Below are positions 9,069-14,765 of a stretch of 14,943 nt of DNA, piece by piece. A program made the position numbers and the translations under genes. Every line of letters starts with the position of its first letter. Position 1 is the stretch's first letter. The notes under the pieces are model-generated. The model worked only from the letters and a program-made list of their open reading frames with translations. It was not told the DNA's origin and made no database searches. Source of the DNA: JBOHER01 sp050701115 (GTDB taxonomy: Bacteria > Actinomycetota > Actinomycetes > Mycobacteriales > Pseudonocardiaceae); assembly GCA_050701115.1 (NCBI GenBank), contig JBOHER010000164.1:1-14943 (forward strand). The letters are read 5' to 3'.

Positions 9069-9075
9069 ATACCTT
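9046..9075 (+). promoter_or_regulatory. Probable promoter of the membrane protein/methylase/half-HsdS operon
   Basis: TTGACG (9046-9051) and TACCTT (9070-9075) are separated by 18 bp and fit the actinomycete housekeeping pattern TTGAC / TANNNT. The -35 sits in the centre of the 9026-9068 palindrome and the -10 lies just beyond its right arm. Transcription would begin near 9082, about 33 nt before the leader ORF and 113 nt before the membrane protein. Confidence 0.55.
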
Positions 9076-9114
9076 GGAAGCCAGTAGCCGTGAGATGGGG
9101 GGTGTCCTTTGAAC

Positions 9115-9198
9115 GTGATGCCGTCCTCGGTCAGACGACGGGACCGGGCCGACGACGTCCAGAACTGGAGCCTCTTGCACTTCGGTGAGCTCAGATGA
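9115..9198 (+). CDS. Possible 27-codon leader ORF coupled to the membrane protein
   Basis: GTG at 9115 (or ATG at 9118) opens a short frame reading MMPSSVRRRDRADDVQNWSL and ending LLHFGELR. Its TGA (9196-9198) overlaps the ATG of the next gene (9195-9197) as ATGA, the same junction type used at the next two gene boundaries. The frame is closed by a stop at 9091-9093, so it is not the end of a longer gene. The ribosome site is weak: a GGGGGG run lies about 12 nt before the GTG. It may be a coupling leader or chance; I do not recognise the peptide. Confidence 0.35.
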   Translation: MMPSSVRRRDRADDVQNWSLLHFGELR

Positions 9199-9407
9199 AC
9201 ATCAAGCCCTGGTTCGGGACACTAGCCACCATGGCGGCGCCGGCAGGTACGGCGCTGTCCGGCACGCCGTGGTGGATGTTCATCGGTGTGTTGTTGCTCG
9301 TGCTGACGCATCGGATATTGCCCAGGGATTCGAAGGATCTGTTAATGCTCTGGCTTCAGATCATCTCACGCGGGAAACGCACAAAGGGAAAGCGAAAGAA
9401 CGGATGA
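9195..9407 (+). CDS. Small single-pass membrane protein encoded with the methylase
   Basis: This 70-residue protein has one strong hydrophobic helix, TPWWMFIGVLLLVLTHRIL (about 24-42). An amphipathic segment, KDLLMLWLQIIS, and a very basic tail follow, which suggests a cytoplasmic C-terminus. GGTGAG lies 5 nt before the ATG. Its TGA overlaps the methylase ATG (ATGA at 9404-9407), so the two should be translationally coupled. A longer frame starting at 9185 covers the same bases, but its residues look random and the hydrophobic frame is clearly the coding one. I do not recognise a named family. A membrane tether or sensor for the methylase complex is inference. Confidence 0.75.
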   Translation: MNIKPWFGTLATMAAPAGTALSGTPWWMFIGVLLLVLTHRILPRDSKDLLMLWLQIISRGKRTKGKRKNG

Positions 9408-10807
9408 AAGATGTGACTGAAGTTTCGGACAAGCATGCGGGCGCCAAGGGCACGAACCACGCGGCGGCGCGGCGCATCGGTGAGAGGCTATGGCGTCACC
9501 TCGACCGGTATCGGGGGATGTGTGGCCTTATAGAATTGGGCGACGTCGTGCTGATTCTGCTGTACCTCAGGGGACGCCCCGCATGGGAGATGCTCGCGGA
9601 CGGCGGCTTAGACGTCGAGCGCGCGATTCGCACCGACTTGTCAGCCGACAGAGAGGACCCCGTTGTCCTCCGTCCTTTGCTGGATTCGTTGCGCACGATC
9701 GGCGACGAGGTGGGTCAGTTGGCTCCGCTCGTTGACTTGGTCGACCGGCTCGACTTTACCCGCGACGTGCCGCTCACTCAGATCTTCAGCGTGATGCTCG
9801 AACGGATCGCCCAGGCCGCGCGTCATGGAGAGTTCCATACACCCGACGCCATCGCCCAACTTGCTGCCGCGTTGCTCGACCCGGCGCCGAGCGACTCCAT
9901 ACTTGACCCGTGCTGCAAGGGCGGGGCATTTCTCGCTGCAGTTGCCGACCGGCAGCTCAGGGACGGTAGGGCCGTTGACCGGTTGCCAGTAGCAGTCGCG
10001 GACTACTCGGCGCGTTCGTGCGCGGTGGCATACCTGAACCTGCGCCTGAGGGGAGTGACGCCGCGGGTATTGCCTAACGCCGCCGCGAGCCTGGCGACTG
10101 GGGCGCCCGATCACCGTTACAACGTGGTCACGGCAAACCCGCCGTTTAATCTGTCGCACTGGAGCAGTGAAGGTGGGCCCGGCGGGCGATGGAGGTATGG
10201 CGTACCACCAGCGCACAACGGCAACTTTGCCTGGCTGCAGTACGTCGTCGCCTCACTCGATCACGGTGGCCGCGCGGCGGTGGTGATGCCATACGGCGCT
10301 GGCCTTTCCGAAAACCCTCAGGAGCGCAGCATAAGGGGCGCAATGGTCGACGACGGCGTGCTGTCGGCGGTCATCGCGCTGCCAGGCCAGATGTTCACCA
10401 ACACCGCCATCCCGGTCACGCTGTGGCTGCTGGAGCACACGACCGCCGATCGACCCGGCGAAGTGCTGTTCTTCGACGCGACCGGGCTTGGCACCGTGCA
10501 GGAGCGGGGTCGCCGTACTCTCACCGGCCCCGATATCGACAACATCGTCGAGACGTACCAGGACTGGCGCGAACACCGGGGTAAGACGGCCACGGAGTTT
10601 GCGGCCGATGTATCCATCGAGAAGATCCGCGACGGCGGGTACCGGCTGAATCCTCGCGCCTACATCACGCCGACTGGCGAGGTACCGGATCTGCGGGCAC
10701 AAGGCCTGCAGGCACGGGAACTGACGCAGCGGCTGCGACGACTTGGCGAACGGGCCGTGACCGTCGACCAGACCATCGAAGCGCATCTAAAGGAGCTTTC
10801 ACTGTGA
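9404..10807 (+). CDS. Divergent HsdM-like N6-adenine DNA methyltransferase
   Basis: This 467-residue protein is an N-6 DNA methylase related to HsdM. An N-terminal helical domain leads to FHTP (about 144-147), then motif I DPCCKGGAF (168-176) and motif IV NPPF (245-248). Other conserved blocks follow: GNFAWLQYVV, GGRAAVVMPYGAG and LPGQMFTNTAIPVTLWLLE. Motif I is unusual, since the canonical first Gly of the DPxxGSG loop is Lys. I placed the start at ATG 9404, within ATGA of the membrane protein; an in-frame GTG at 9185 would add residues that overlap that gene out of frame. The stop overlaps the half-HsdS start as GTGA. No nuclease lies in this operon. Methylase chemistry is likely if the altered SAM loop is functional; whether the job is defence or regulation is open. 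Confidence 0.9.
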   Translation: MKDVTEVSDKHAGAKGTNHAAARRIGERLWRHLDRYRGMCGLIELGDVVLILLYLRGRPAWEMLADGGLDVERAIRTDLSADREDPVVLRPLLDSLRTIGDEVGQLAPLVDLVDRLDFTRDVPLTQIFSVMLERIAQAARHGEFHTPDAIAQLAAALLDPAPSDSILDPCCKGGAFLAAVADRQLRDGRAVDRLPVAVADYSARSCAVAYLNLRLRGVTPRVLPNAAASLATGAPDHRYNVVTANPPFNLSHWSSEGGPGGRWRYGVPPAHNGNFAWLQYVVASLDHGGRAAVVMPYGAGLSENPQERSIRGAMVDDGVLSAVIALPGQMFTNTAIPVTLWLLEHTTADRPGEVLFFDATGLGTVQERGRRTLTGPDIDNIVETYQDWREHRGKTATEFAADVSIEKIRDGGYRLNPRAYITPTGEVPDLRAQGLQARELTQRLRRLGERAVTVDQTIEAHLKELSL

Positions 10808-11418
10808 GCTCGCTGATCGGCCCAGCACCAGAGGACTGGCAGGAGATGCCGCTCGCCGATGTCTGTGAAGTAGTGGCCGGCCCGTCGAACAGCATGATCC
10901 GACGCGTCGACGTCGGCGGCGTACCGATCGACGTCGTCGCGCCGAAGCACCTGCAACACGGCCAAGTTCAAGGAAGCGACACCATACGAGTCACAACCGA
11001 CGCATCCGCTCGACTGGATCGCTATCGACTCGTCTCAGGCGACCTCATATGCGTGCGTACCGGAGACCTCGCCAAACACGCCCTCGCAGGCCCCGAGCAC
11101 GATGGTTGGGTCGCCGGCACCGCCTGCTTCCGGGTACGCCCTGGACCGGCGGTCGACCCTCGGTATCTACTGCACTACCTGGGACACCCAGCGGTCCGCG
11201 ACTGGATCACCCGACACGCCTCCGCAGCCACCGTCCCCTCACTGACACTCAGCATGCTGCGGACGCTGCCCGTACTCATCCCGCCGCGCACCCAGCAGGT
11301 GGCCATCGGCGCCATAATGGGCGCCCTCGACGACAAGATGGCTTTGCACCGAGAGATCGTCGCGGTTACGGAACAGCTACGCGACTCCCTGATGCCCCTG
11401 CTGCTGGCACGTCGCTGA
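10804..11418 (+). CDS. Half-size HsdS-like specificity subunit, one TRD
   Basis: This 204-residue protein matches half an HsdS. One target-recognition domain (about 10-155, including SGDLICVRTGDLA and later TVPSLTLSMLRTLPVLIPP) is followed by a single conserved helix (about 159-203, PRTQQVAIGAIMGALDDKMA to LMPLLLARR). AAAGGAG (10789-10795) lies 8 nt before the GTG, and the GTG overlaps the methylase stop. The normal start and stop and the good ribosome site argue against a broken full-length gene. Single-TRD subunits such as that of AhdI are known to dimerise and recognise symmetric bipartite sites, so the same is expected here. It presumably directs the adjacent methylase. The family call is secure and the target is unknown. 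Confidence 0.88.
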   Translation: MSSLIGPAPEDWQEMPLADVCEVVAGPSNSMIRRVDVGGVPIDVVAPKHLQHGQVQGSDTIRVTTDASARLDRYRLVSGDLICVRTGDLAKHALAGPEHDGWVAGTACFRVRPGPAVDPRYLLHYLGHPAVRDWITRHASAATVPSLTLSMLRTLPVLIPPRTQQVAIGAIMGALDDKMALHREIVAVTEQLRDSLMPLLLARR

Positions 11419-11427
11419 GCATCGGTC

Positions 11428-11449
11428 GTTAGCGGCTTCGCCGCAGAAC
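11428..11449 (+). terminator. Hairpin after the half-HsdS gene
   Basis: GCGGC (11432-11436) pairs with GCCGC (11440-11444) around a TTC loop, and flanking GTT/AAC can extend the stem. It starts 10 nt after the stop of the last gene of the operon, as expected for a terminator. It lacks a T-run. Confidence 0.45.
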
Positions 11450-11537
11450 TCTGGCCAGTGTCCAGGACGTAGATCCGGCCACGCCCCTGTACCGGCTCGA
11501 TCGGCGATGCCTAGTACGGCGGCGGGCCTCGGCGGGA

Positions 11538-11604
11538 CTGTAAAACGAACGGCACCTCTCTGTGTCAAGTCGTCACGGACAGAGAGGTGCCGTTCGTTTG
11601 ACAG
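11538..11604. repeat. 26-bp inverted repeat with 15-nt centre
   Basis: The left arm (11538-11563, beginning CTGTAAAACGAACGG and ending CTCTCTGT) is the reverse complement of the right arm (11579-11604) with one mismatch; 21 bp are continuous and perfect. The spacer is 11564-11578. It could be a strong hairpin, a collapsed miniature element or a recombination or protein-binding site. The sequence alone does not decide. Confidence 0.75.
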
Positions 11605-11630
11605 ACCCGCCGTTCGTTTGACAGACCCGC
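11591..11630. repeat. Two exact tandem copies of a 20-bp unit
   Basis: CGTTCGTTTGACAGACCCGC occurs at 11591-11610 and again, without a gap, at 11611-11630. A third, imperfect copy lies inverted in the left arm of the neighbouring palindrome, where GCGGGACTGTAAAACGAACG differs at two positions from the reverse complement. Each unit contains TTGACA, but no fitting -10 was found. Confidence 0.8.
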
Positions 11631-11866
11631 CTCGGCCGGGGTGGGTCGAGGTTCATGATTGCCGTGTAGACGCCTTGGGCGGCCTGTTGTTGGGACGTGG
11701 CCGCGGGTTGGTGCGGTGCGGCAGATGCGAGGGCTAGTCGGTTTGGTCGCGTTTCGTGCTGCTGTGCGATGCTCCCTTCCTCTGGTGCCGTTTGGTTGCC
11801 CTGACTCACGTGAGCCCAGGAGATCGCATCGCCCCCCGCAGTACCTGCAGGAGTTGCTGCTATTGA

Positions 11867-12148
11867 TCAAGCTGGTCGAGAGGCGCGCAAGAGACGCTTC
11901 ACACTGCTCAGGCTGATGCCGTACGCCTGAGCGATGTCGCCCTGGCGTGCGCCGGTAGCGAATTTCGAGGCGATGTCCTCCAGGTCCTGCAACGTGAGCC
12001 GTCTCCGGAGCGCCCAGGGCTTTCGCGCTCCCTGATTGCGGAGGTCAGGGTGGTCGCTTTGGTCTCTGACGCGGTGTTCCAGAGCGGAACATAGGGCTCT
12101 GACCTGCGGAAACGAGTTTGAGTAAGAGGTCAGTAGGTCCACCAACAA
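11867..12148 (-). CDS. Small helix-turn-helix protein, resolvase/recombinase-like HTH
   Basis: This 93-residue ORF has a C-terminal helix-turn-helix, LTLQDLEDIASKFATG with DIAQAYGISLSSVKRLLRAS (about 51-90), similar to the HTH tails of serine recombinases and to transposase-associated HTH proteins. The first 50 residues have no clear domain. The start is uncertain: TTG at 12148 follows an in-frame stop by three codons, and a second TTG and a GTG come directly after. An inverted repeat (12114-12165) overlaps the start and could be an autoregulatory site. No catalytic resolvase domain is attached, so it is either a free regulator or the remnant of a mobile element gene. Confidence 0.6.
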   Translation of the reverse strand: MLVDLLTSYSNSFPQVRALCSALEHRVRDQSDHPDLRNQGARKPWALRRRLTLQDLEDIASKFATGARQGDIAQAYGISLSSVKRLLRASRPA

Positions 12149-12165
12149 CGGTCCTACTCAAACTC
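12114..12165. repeat. Inverted repeat flanking the start of the HTH gene
   Basis: GAGTTTGAGTA (12114-12124) and TACTCAAACTC (12155-12165) are perfect 11-bp arms 30 bp apart. A second, overlapping pairing uses GTAGGTCC (12133-12140) and GGTCCTAC (12150-12157) with one mismatch. The two can form alternative structures or a pair of half-sites around the HTH gene start at 12148. Confidence 0.6.
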
Positions 12166-12258
12166 TCACCCGGCCGTTGGGCTGTCGGCGGTCAGCAGGT
12201 CGGAGACTGGGAAGGGTGCTAAGCACTGTCGGATGTCCGTCAGAGCGGGTCAACTCCA

Positions 12259-12292
12259 CTGGGCCGGCCCGCCGCGCTGAGGCCCCGCCCAG
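12259..12292 (-). terminator. Hairpin downstream of the small winged-helix ORF
   Basis: CTGGGC (12259-12264) pairs with GCCCAG (12287-12292), with further GC pairing inside. It lies directly beyond the TAA of the minus-strand ORF ending at 12296, which suits a terminator. The GC-rich setting makes chance pairing possible. Confidence 0.35.
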
Positions 12293-12295
12293 AAA

Positions 12296-12493
12296 TTAGT
12301 TGCTTGAAGACCAGAACACGGCGCGTTTGGTGGAGTCGCGGTGGCAGGTCACGTGCCCGTCCAGCTCCATTCCGTGGAGCACGGTCCAGGCCCTGCCGTC
12401 GTATCGGGACAGCCCGATCCGCTCGGCGATTTCGGCTGTGGGCAGCGGCTTGTCCGTGTCACGTAGCAGGGTGACCCTCAGATCGACACGCAA
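12296..12493 (-). CDS. Small winged-helix-like DNA-binding protein or fragment
   Basis: This 65-residue ORF looks like a compact winged-helix domain: a first helix (RVTLLRDTDK), an HTH (LPTAEIAERIGLS) and a wing (GHVTCHRDSTKRAVFW). The frame is closed by TAG immediately before the TTG used here as start, and no good ribosome site precedes it. It may therefore be the surviving end of a longer gene. It is divergent from the secreted-protein gene at 12540, with only 46 bp between them, so it could regulate that gene. Coding is likely from the fold pattern; function and start are uncertain. Confidence 0.5.
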   Translation of the reverse strand: MRVDLRVTLLRDTDKPLPTAEIAERIGLSRYDGRAWTVLHGMELDGHVTCHRDSTKRAVFWSSSN

Positions 12494-12539
12494 CTATATC
12501 CGCACGAGCACCCTCCGTTATCTCAAAGAGGAGACAAAC

Positions 12540-13088
12540 GTGCGGAAGACGACACAGGCCGTTGTCCTGGCAATCAGCCTCGCCGCGACGCTGGCGCTAG
12601 GGGTCGGCAGCCCAGCAGTCGCCAATCCGGTCGACCGAGCGCAAGACACCGCGACCGGGCAGGTCGCCATCAACAACTACAACGCCGCGGCGATCGTGGC
12701 GGAAGCCACCGCCGCTCCGTCCGCGGACAACGTGTCGTGCGGGTTCGTGGAGTGGGCTGGAGCGAACACGAAGCGAGTGGTCGTGCCGGGTGTGAACACG
12801 ACTCACGGACAGGACGCGGCGACGGCCAGCGCGGAGTGTTCCGACATCGACGTCACGAATACCAATCCTCCCAATTTCACCGCGTTTCTAGACGTCACAT
12901 TCCAGTACCTGCAGGCGGGCACCACGAACACCTGGGTCAACTACCACACCGCTGGGTGCCAACGGCCTGCGGTCCGCGGCCACGCGCCCTTGGAGTGCAC
13001 AGTCACTCATCAGTTCGAAGATCCTTCCGACCCGATTCAGTCGCGGCCCCGCAGGTGTTCAGCCTCGGCGTCTTCGTCGCAGGGGTGA
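12540..13088 (+). CDS. Secreted protein of unknown function, C-terminus probably frameshifted
   Basis: GTG at 12540 follows GAGGAG by 6 nt. The product (182 aa) has a classic signal peptide: MRKTTQ, then a hydrophobic core, then cleavage after AVA near residue 28. The mature part has several Cys (SCGF, AECSD, AGCQR, LECTV), suggesting disulfides in an exported protein. I recognise no family. From about 13034 the reading becomes Arg/Ser-rich (RPRRCSASASSSQG) and unlike the rest, while the -1 frame continues with a well-formed C-terminus to 13174. One added G in CCCGATTC would restore a protein of about 211 residues. The gene is probably mutated, or the sequence carries a one-base error. The next gene encodes a second exported protein. 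Confidence 0.65.
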   Translation: MRKTTQAVVLAISLAATLALGVGSPAVANPVDRAQDTATGQVAINNYNAAAIVAEATAAPSADNVSCGFVEWAGANTKRVVVPGVNTTHGQDAATASAECSDIDVTNTNPPNFTAFLDVTFQYLQAGTTNTWVNYHTAGCQRPAVRGHAPLECTVTHQFEDPSDPIQSRPRRCSASASSSQG

Positions 13089-13174
13089 AGGACGAGCGCA
13101 GCACGCGTTCCTCCAACGTCATCCCGCCGATCCTGCTCGGCGTCTGTGTCAACGGGTTCGAGACCTGCGTGTGA
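13034..13174 (+). pseudogene. Displaced C-terminus of the secreted protein gene starting at 12540
   Basis: In the frame starting GAT at 13034 the sequence reads DSVAAPQVFSLGVFVAGV, later NVIPPILLGVCVNGFETCV, then TGA. It has no start or ribosome site of its own but continues the upstream gene sensibly. Its stop overlaps the start of the next gene (GTGA or TGATG at 13171-13176). That arrangement supports it as the original 3' end. Confidence 0.6.
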
Positions 13175-14184
13175 TGGCAGCCCTCATCAATGCGATACGG
13201 ACGAGGGCGGCATTTGCCGCCCTCGCCCCGCTGCTGTTCGCCGGTCTGCTCCTGCCTGGAACCGCCCACGCGCAGGAAGCGGACACGTGCCTCGCCGCTG
13301 CGGGCGAAGAGATCGCGCAACACGTTCCTGCCATGGTGTGCGGCGTCATGGTGGTCCACGCCAGCGGGCATGCCGGCATCACCCTGGATGTTCCCCGGCA
13401 GACGGACCTGCCCGACAGCGCCTTCGTCGTGGAGCTCCTGGATGGCGCCAGCTACGCGTGGGTCGGCCTGGCTGACCGGAACCCTGAGGCGTGTGGCCGC
13501 GACCCATTCTTCGGCATGTGCCTAACCCACAAGCAGTACCGGCTGGACGTGGGAGACACACCCTGGGTCCTCAGCAACGACCCCACCCTGGTTGACGAAG
13601 GGCGGCACGAACTGTACGTGATCAGCGACGGGGCGGTCCGCGTCACCATGTCGTTCACCGGGCTCACCGGAAGGGCCGAGCTGCACGCCCGCGGCGCCAT
13701 CCGGGCGACCTCGCATCGCCTGCAGGCCCGGTGCGCGACCGCCCCCGACTGCGAACGCGCGGGCTGGGGCGGCGCTGCCCACACCGTCAGCCACCCCGGA
13801 TGGGTTGGCGTGATCGCCTACGCGTGGAACCCGATCGAATACATCGACGACACCGGAGTCCCGTACCCGGCCACGCGGGCGGCGACCTCGTGCCTATACC
13901 CCTGGTACGGATCCGGCGGAGTCTCCACCGATCCGGACGATCACCCCTTCGGGTGCTCCCTGCTGCCCACGGAGGAGTCGGATTGGAACGAAAACGCCTT
14001 GTGGTTCGCCGGCAACACCGCCATACCACTGGGAGGGTCAAACTGGATGATCTGGGAGAACCTGGGTCCGGACGGACCGGTCTACGCCGGGTTCACCGCC
14101 CAGTCCTCCTCCACAGCCGGCGGCGGGGGCTACGTGGCGTACGGATTCTGGCTTGAGCAAGGAATCAAGGGCGAAGCCGGATAG
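13174..14184 (+). CDS. Secreted Cys-rich protein of unknown function
   Basis: This 336-residue protein starts with MAALINAIRTR, a hydrophobic stretch (AFAALAPLLFAGLLLPG) and an AHA cleavage site near residue 33, so it is exported by the Sec pathway. Many spaced Cys follow (ADTC, MVCG, EACGRDPFFGMC, ARCATAPDC, TSCLYP, FGCSLL), along with aromatic- and Gly-rich segments in the C-terminal half (SNWMIWENLG, GGGGYVAYGFWLEQ). No catalytic motif or transmembrane anchor is recognised. ATG 13174 was chosen; GTG 13171 is the alternative and gives a 4-bp overlap with the displaced end of the upstream gene. The two genes form an operon of exported proteins. The pattern suggests an extracellular disulfide-bonded domain, possibly a binding protein, but this is not established. 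Confidence 0.8.
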   Translation: MAALINAIRTRAAFAALAPLLFAGLLLPGTAHAQEADTCLAAAGEEIAQHVPAMVCGVMVVHASGHAGITLDVPRQTDLPDSAFVVELLDGASYAWVGLADRNPEACGRDPFFGMCLTHKQYRLDVGDTPWVLSNDPTLVDEGRHELYVISDGAVRVTMSFTGLTGRAELHARGAIRATSHRLQARCATAPDCERAGWGGAAHTVSHPGWVGVIAYAWNPIEYIDDTGVPYPATRAATSCLYPWYGSGGVSTDPDDHPFGCSLLPTEESDWNENALWFAGNTAIPLGGSNWMIWENLGPDGPVYAGFTAQSSSTAGGGGYVAYGFWLEQGIKGEAG

Positions 14185-14189
14185 CCGGA

Positions 14190-14765
14190 CCCTCCTGGTG
14201 GCCCTGGGCCGCCCGGGTCAGGGCGTGGTCGACGTGGCTTGGGTCGAGCACACCCCGGCCGCGGTCGGGGTGCTGGTGGCCCGGATCGCGACGCTGGAAC
14301 CGGATCCGGCCGAGGTGCGGGTGGTCATCGAGACCCGGCACGGGCTGCTGGTCGAGGCCATGCTCGACGCCGGGTACACGGTGCTGCCGGTCAACCCGGA
14401 CCTGGTGGCCCGCCGGCGGGGGGCCAGCGAAGAAGAAAGACGACGCCGAGGACGCGCGGATCGCCTGCCTGCTGGCCCTCGATCAGTACACCCAGTTGCG
14501 GGCCCCTCATCCCGCACGGGGACCCGTCCGGAGAACTGCGGGCCATCGCCCGCGACGACGTGCGCGCCGCCCGCGACCAGCGGCGGCTGCTCAACCGGCT
14601 GCGCGCCGACCTGGCCGCCACGTTCCCGGCCGCGCTGGTCATCGCCGGCGACGAGCTGGGGCAGCCCGGTCCTGCTCAAGCTGCTGCAACGCTGGCCCAC
14701 CGCCGCCGAGCTGGGCTGCGCCGAGCGCGAGGAGATCGAGGCCCTCGCCCGCGCGGCCAAGCCCG
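14190..14765 (+). pseudogene. IS110-family transposase remnant, frameshifted and truncated
   Basis: The first segment reads RVVIETRHGLLVEAMLDAGY and then TVLPVNPDLVARRRG, the conserved N-terminal part of IS110-type DEDD transposases. Similarity continues only by changing frame three times: near 14425 (KKKDDAEDARIACLLALDQY), near 14505 (LIPHGDPSGELRAIARDD, later RLLNRLRADLA) and near 14662 (SPVLLKLLQRWPTAAELGC). Each step fits one extra base, for example an extra C in the CCCC run near 14505. The extreme N-terminus with the first catalytic Asp and everything after about residue 190 are missing. It cannot make a functional transposase. Confidence 0.8.
14190..14765 (+). mobile_element. Remnant of an IS110-type insertion sequence
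   Basis: The element is represented only by the broken transposase. No terminal repeats are identifiable, as is usual for IS110, and both ends are lost. It abuts the secreted-protein gene on the left and a minus-strand partial ORF on the right, marking a site of past rearrangement. Confidence 0.6.

Larger units (their letters stand above)
11450..11866. other. Gene-poor region with repeats
   Basis: No gene is supported here. Short frames exist on both strands; the minus-strand frame at 11809-11573 is Gln/Ala/Pro-rich and runs through the inverted repeat, so it is probably not coding. The notable content is the inverted and tandem repeat cluster at 11538-11630. Confidence 0.5.

Noticed and set aside
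9185..9403. N-terminal extension of the methylase from the GTG at 9185 (540 aa in total)
   Set aside because: The 73 extra residues lack family character and overlap the hydrophobic 70-aa frame; ATG 9404 gives an ATGA junction matching the other gene boundaries.
11598..11623. Two TTGACA boxes in the tandem repeats as promoters
   Set aside because: No TANNNT -10 lies at 16-19 bp from either box.
11538..11630. CRISPR-like array
   Set aside because: The units are directly adjacent without spacers and only two exact direct copies exist.
11573..11809. Minus-strand 78-codon frame ending in the repeat cluster
   Set aside because: It is Gln/Ala/Pro-rich, without a domain, and runs through the palindrome; not enough to call a gene.
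12300..12539. Upstream extension of the secreted protein to 12300
   Set aside because: It would bury the signal peptide inside the protein, and GTG 12540 has a good GAGGAG site; the opposite strand is the better coding frame there.
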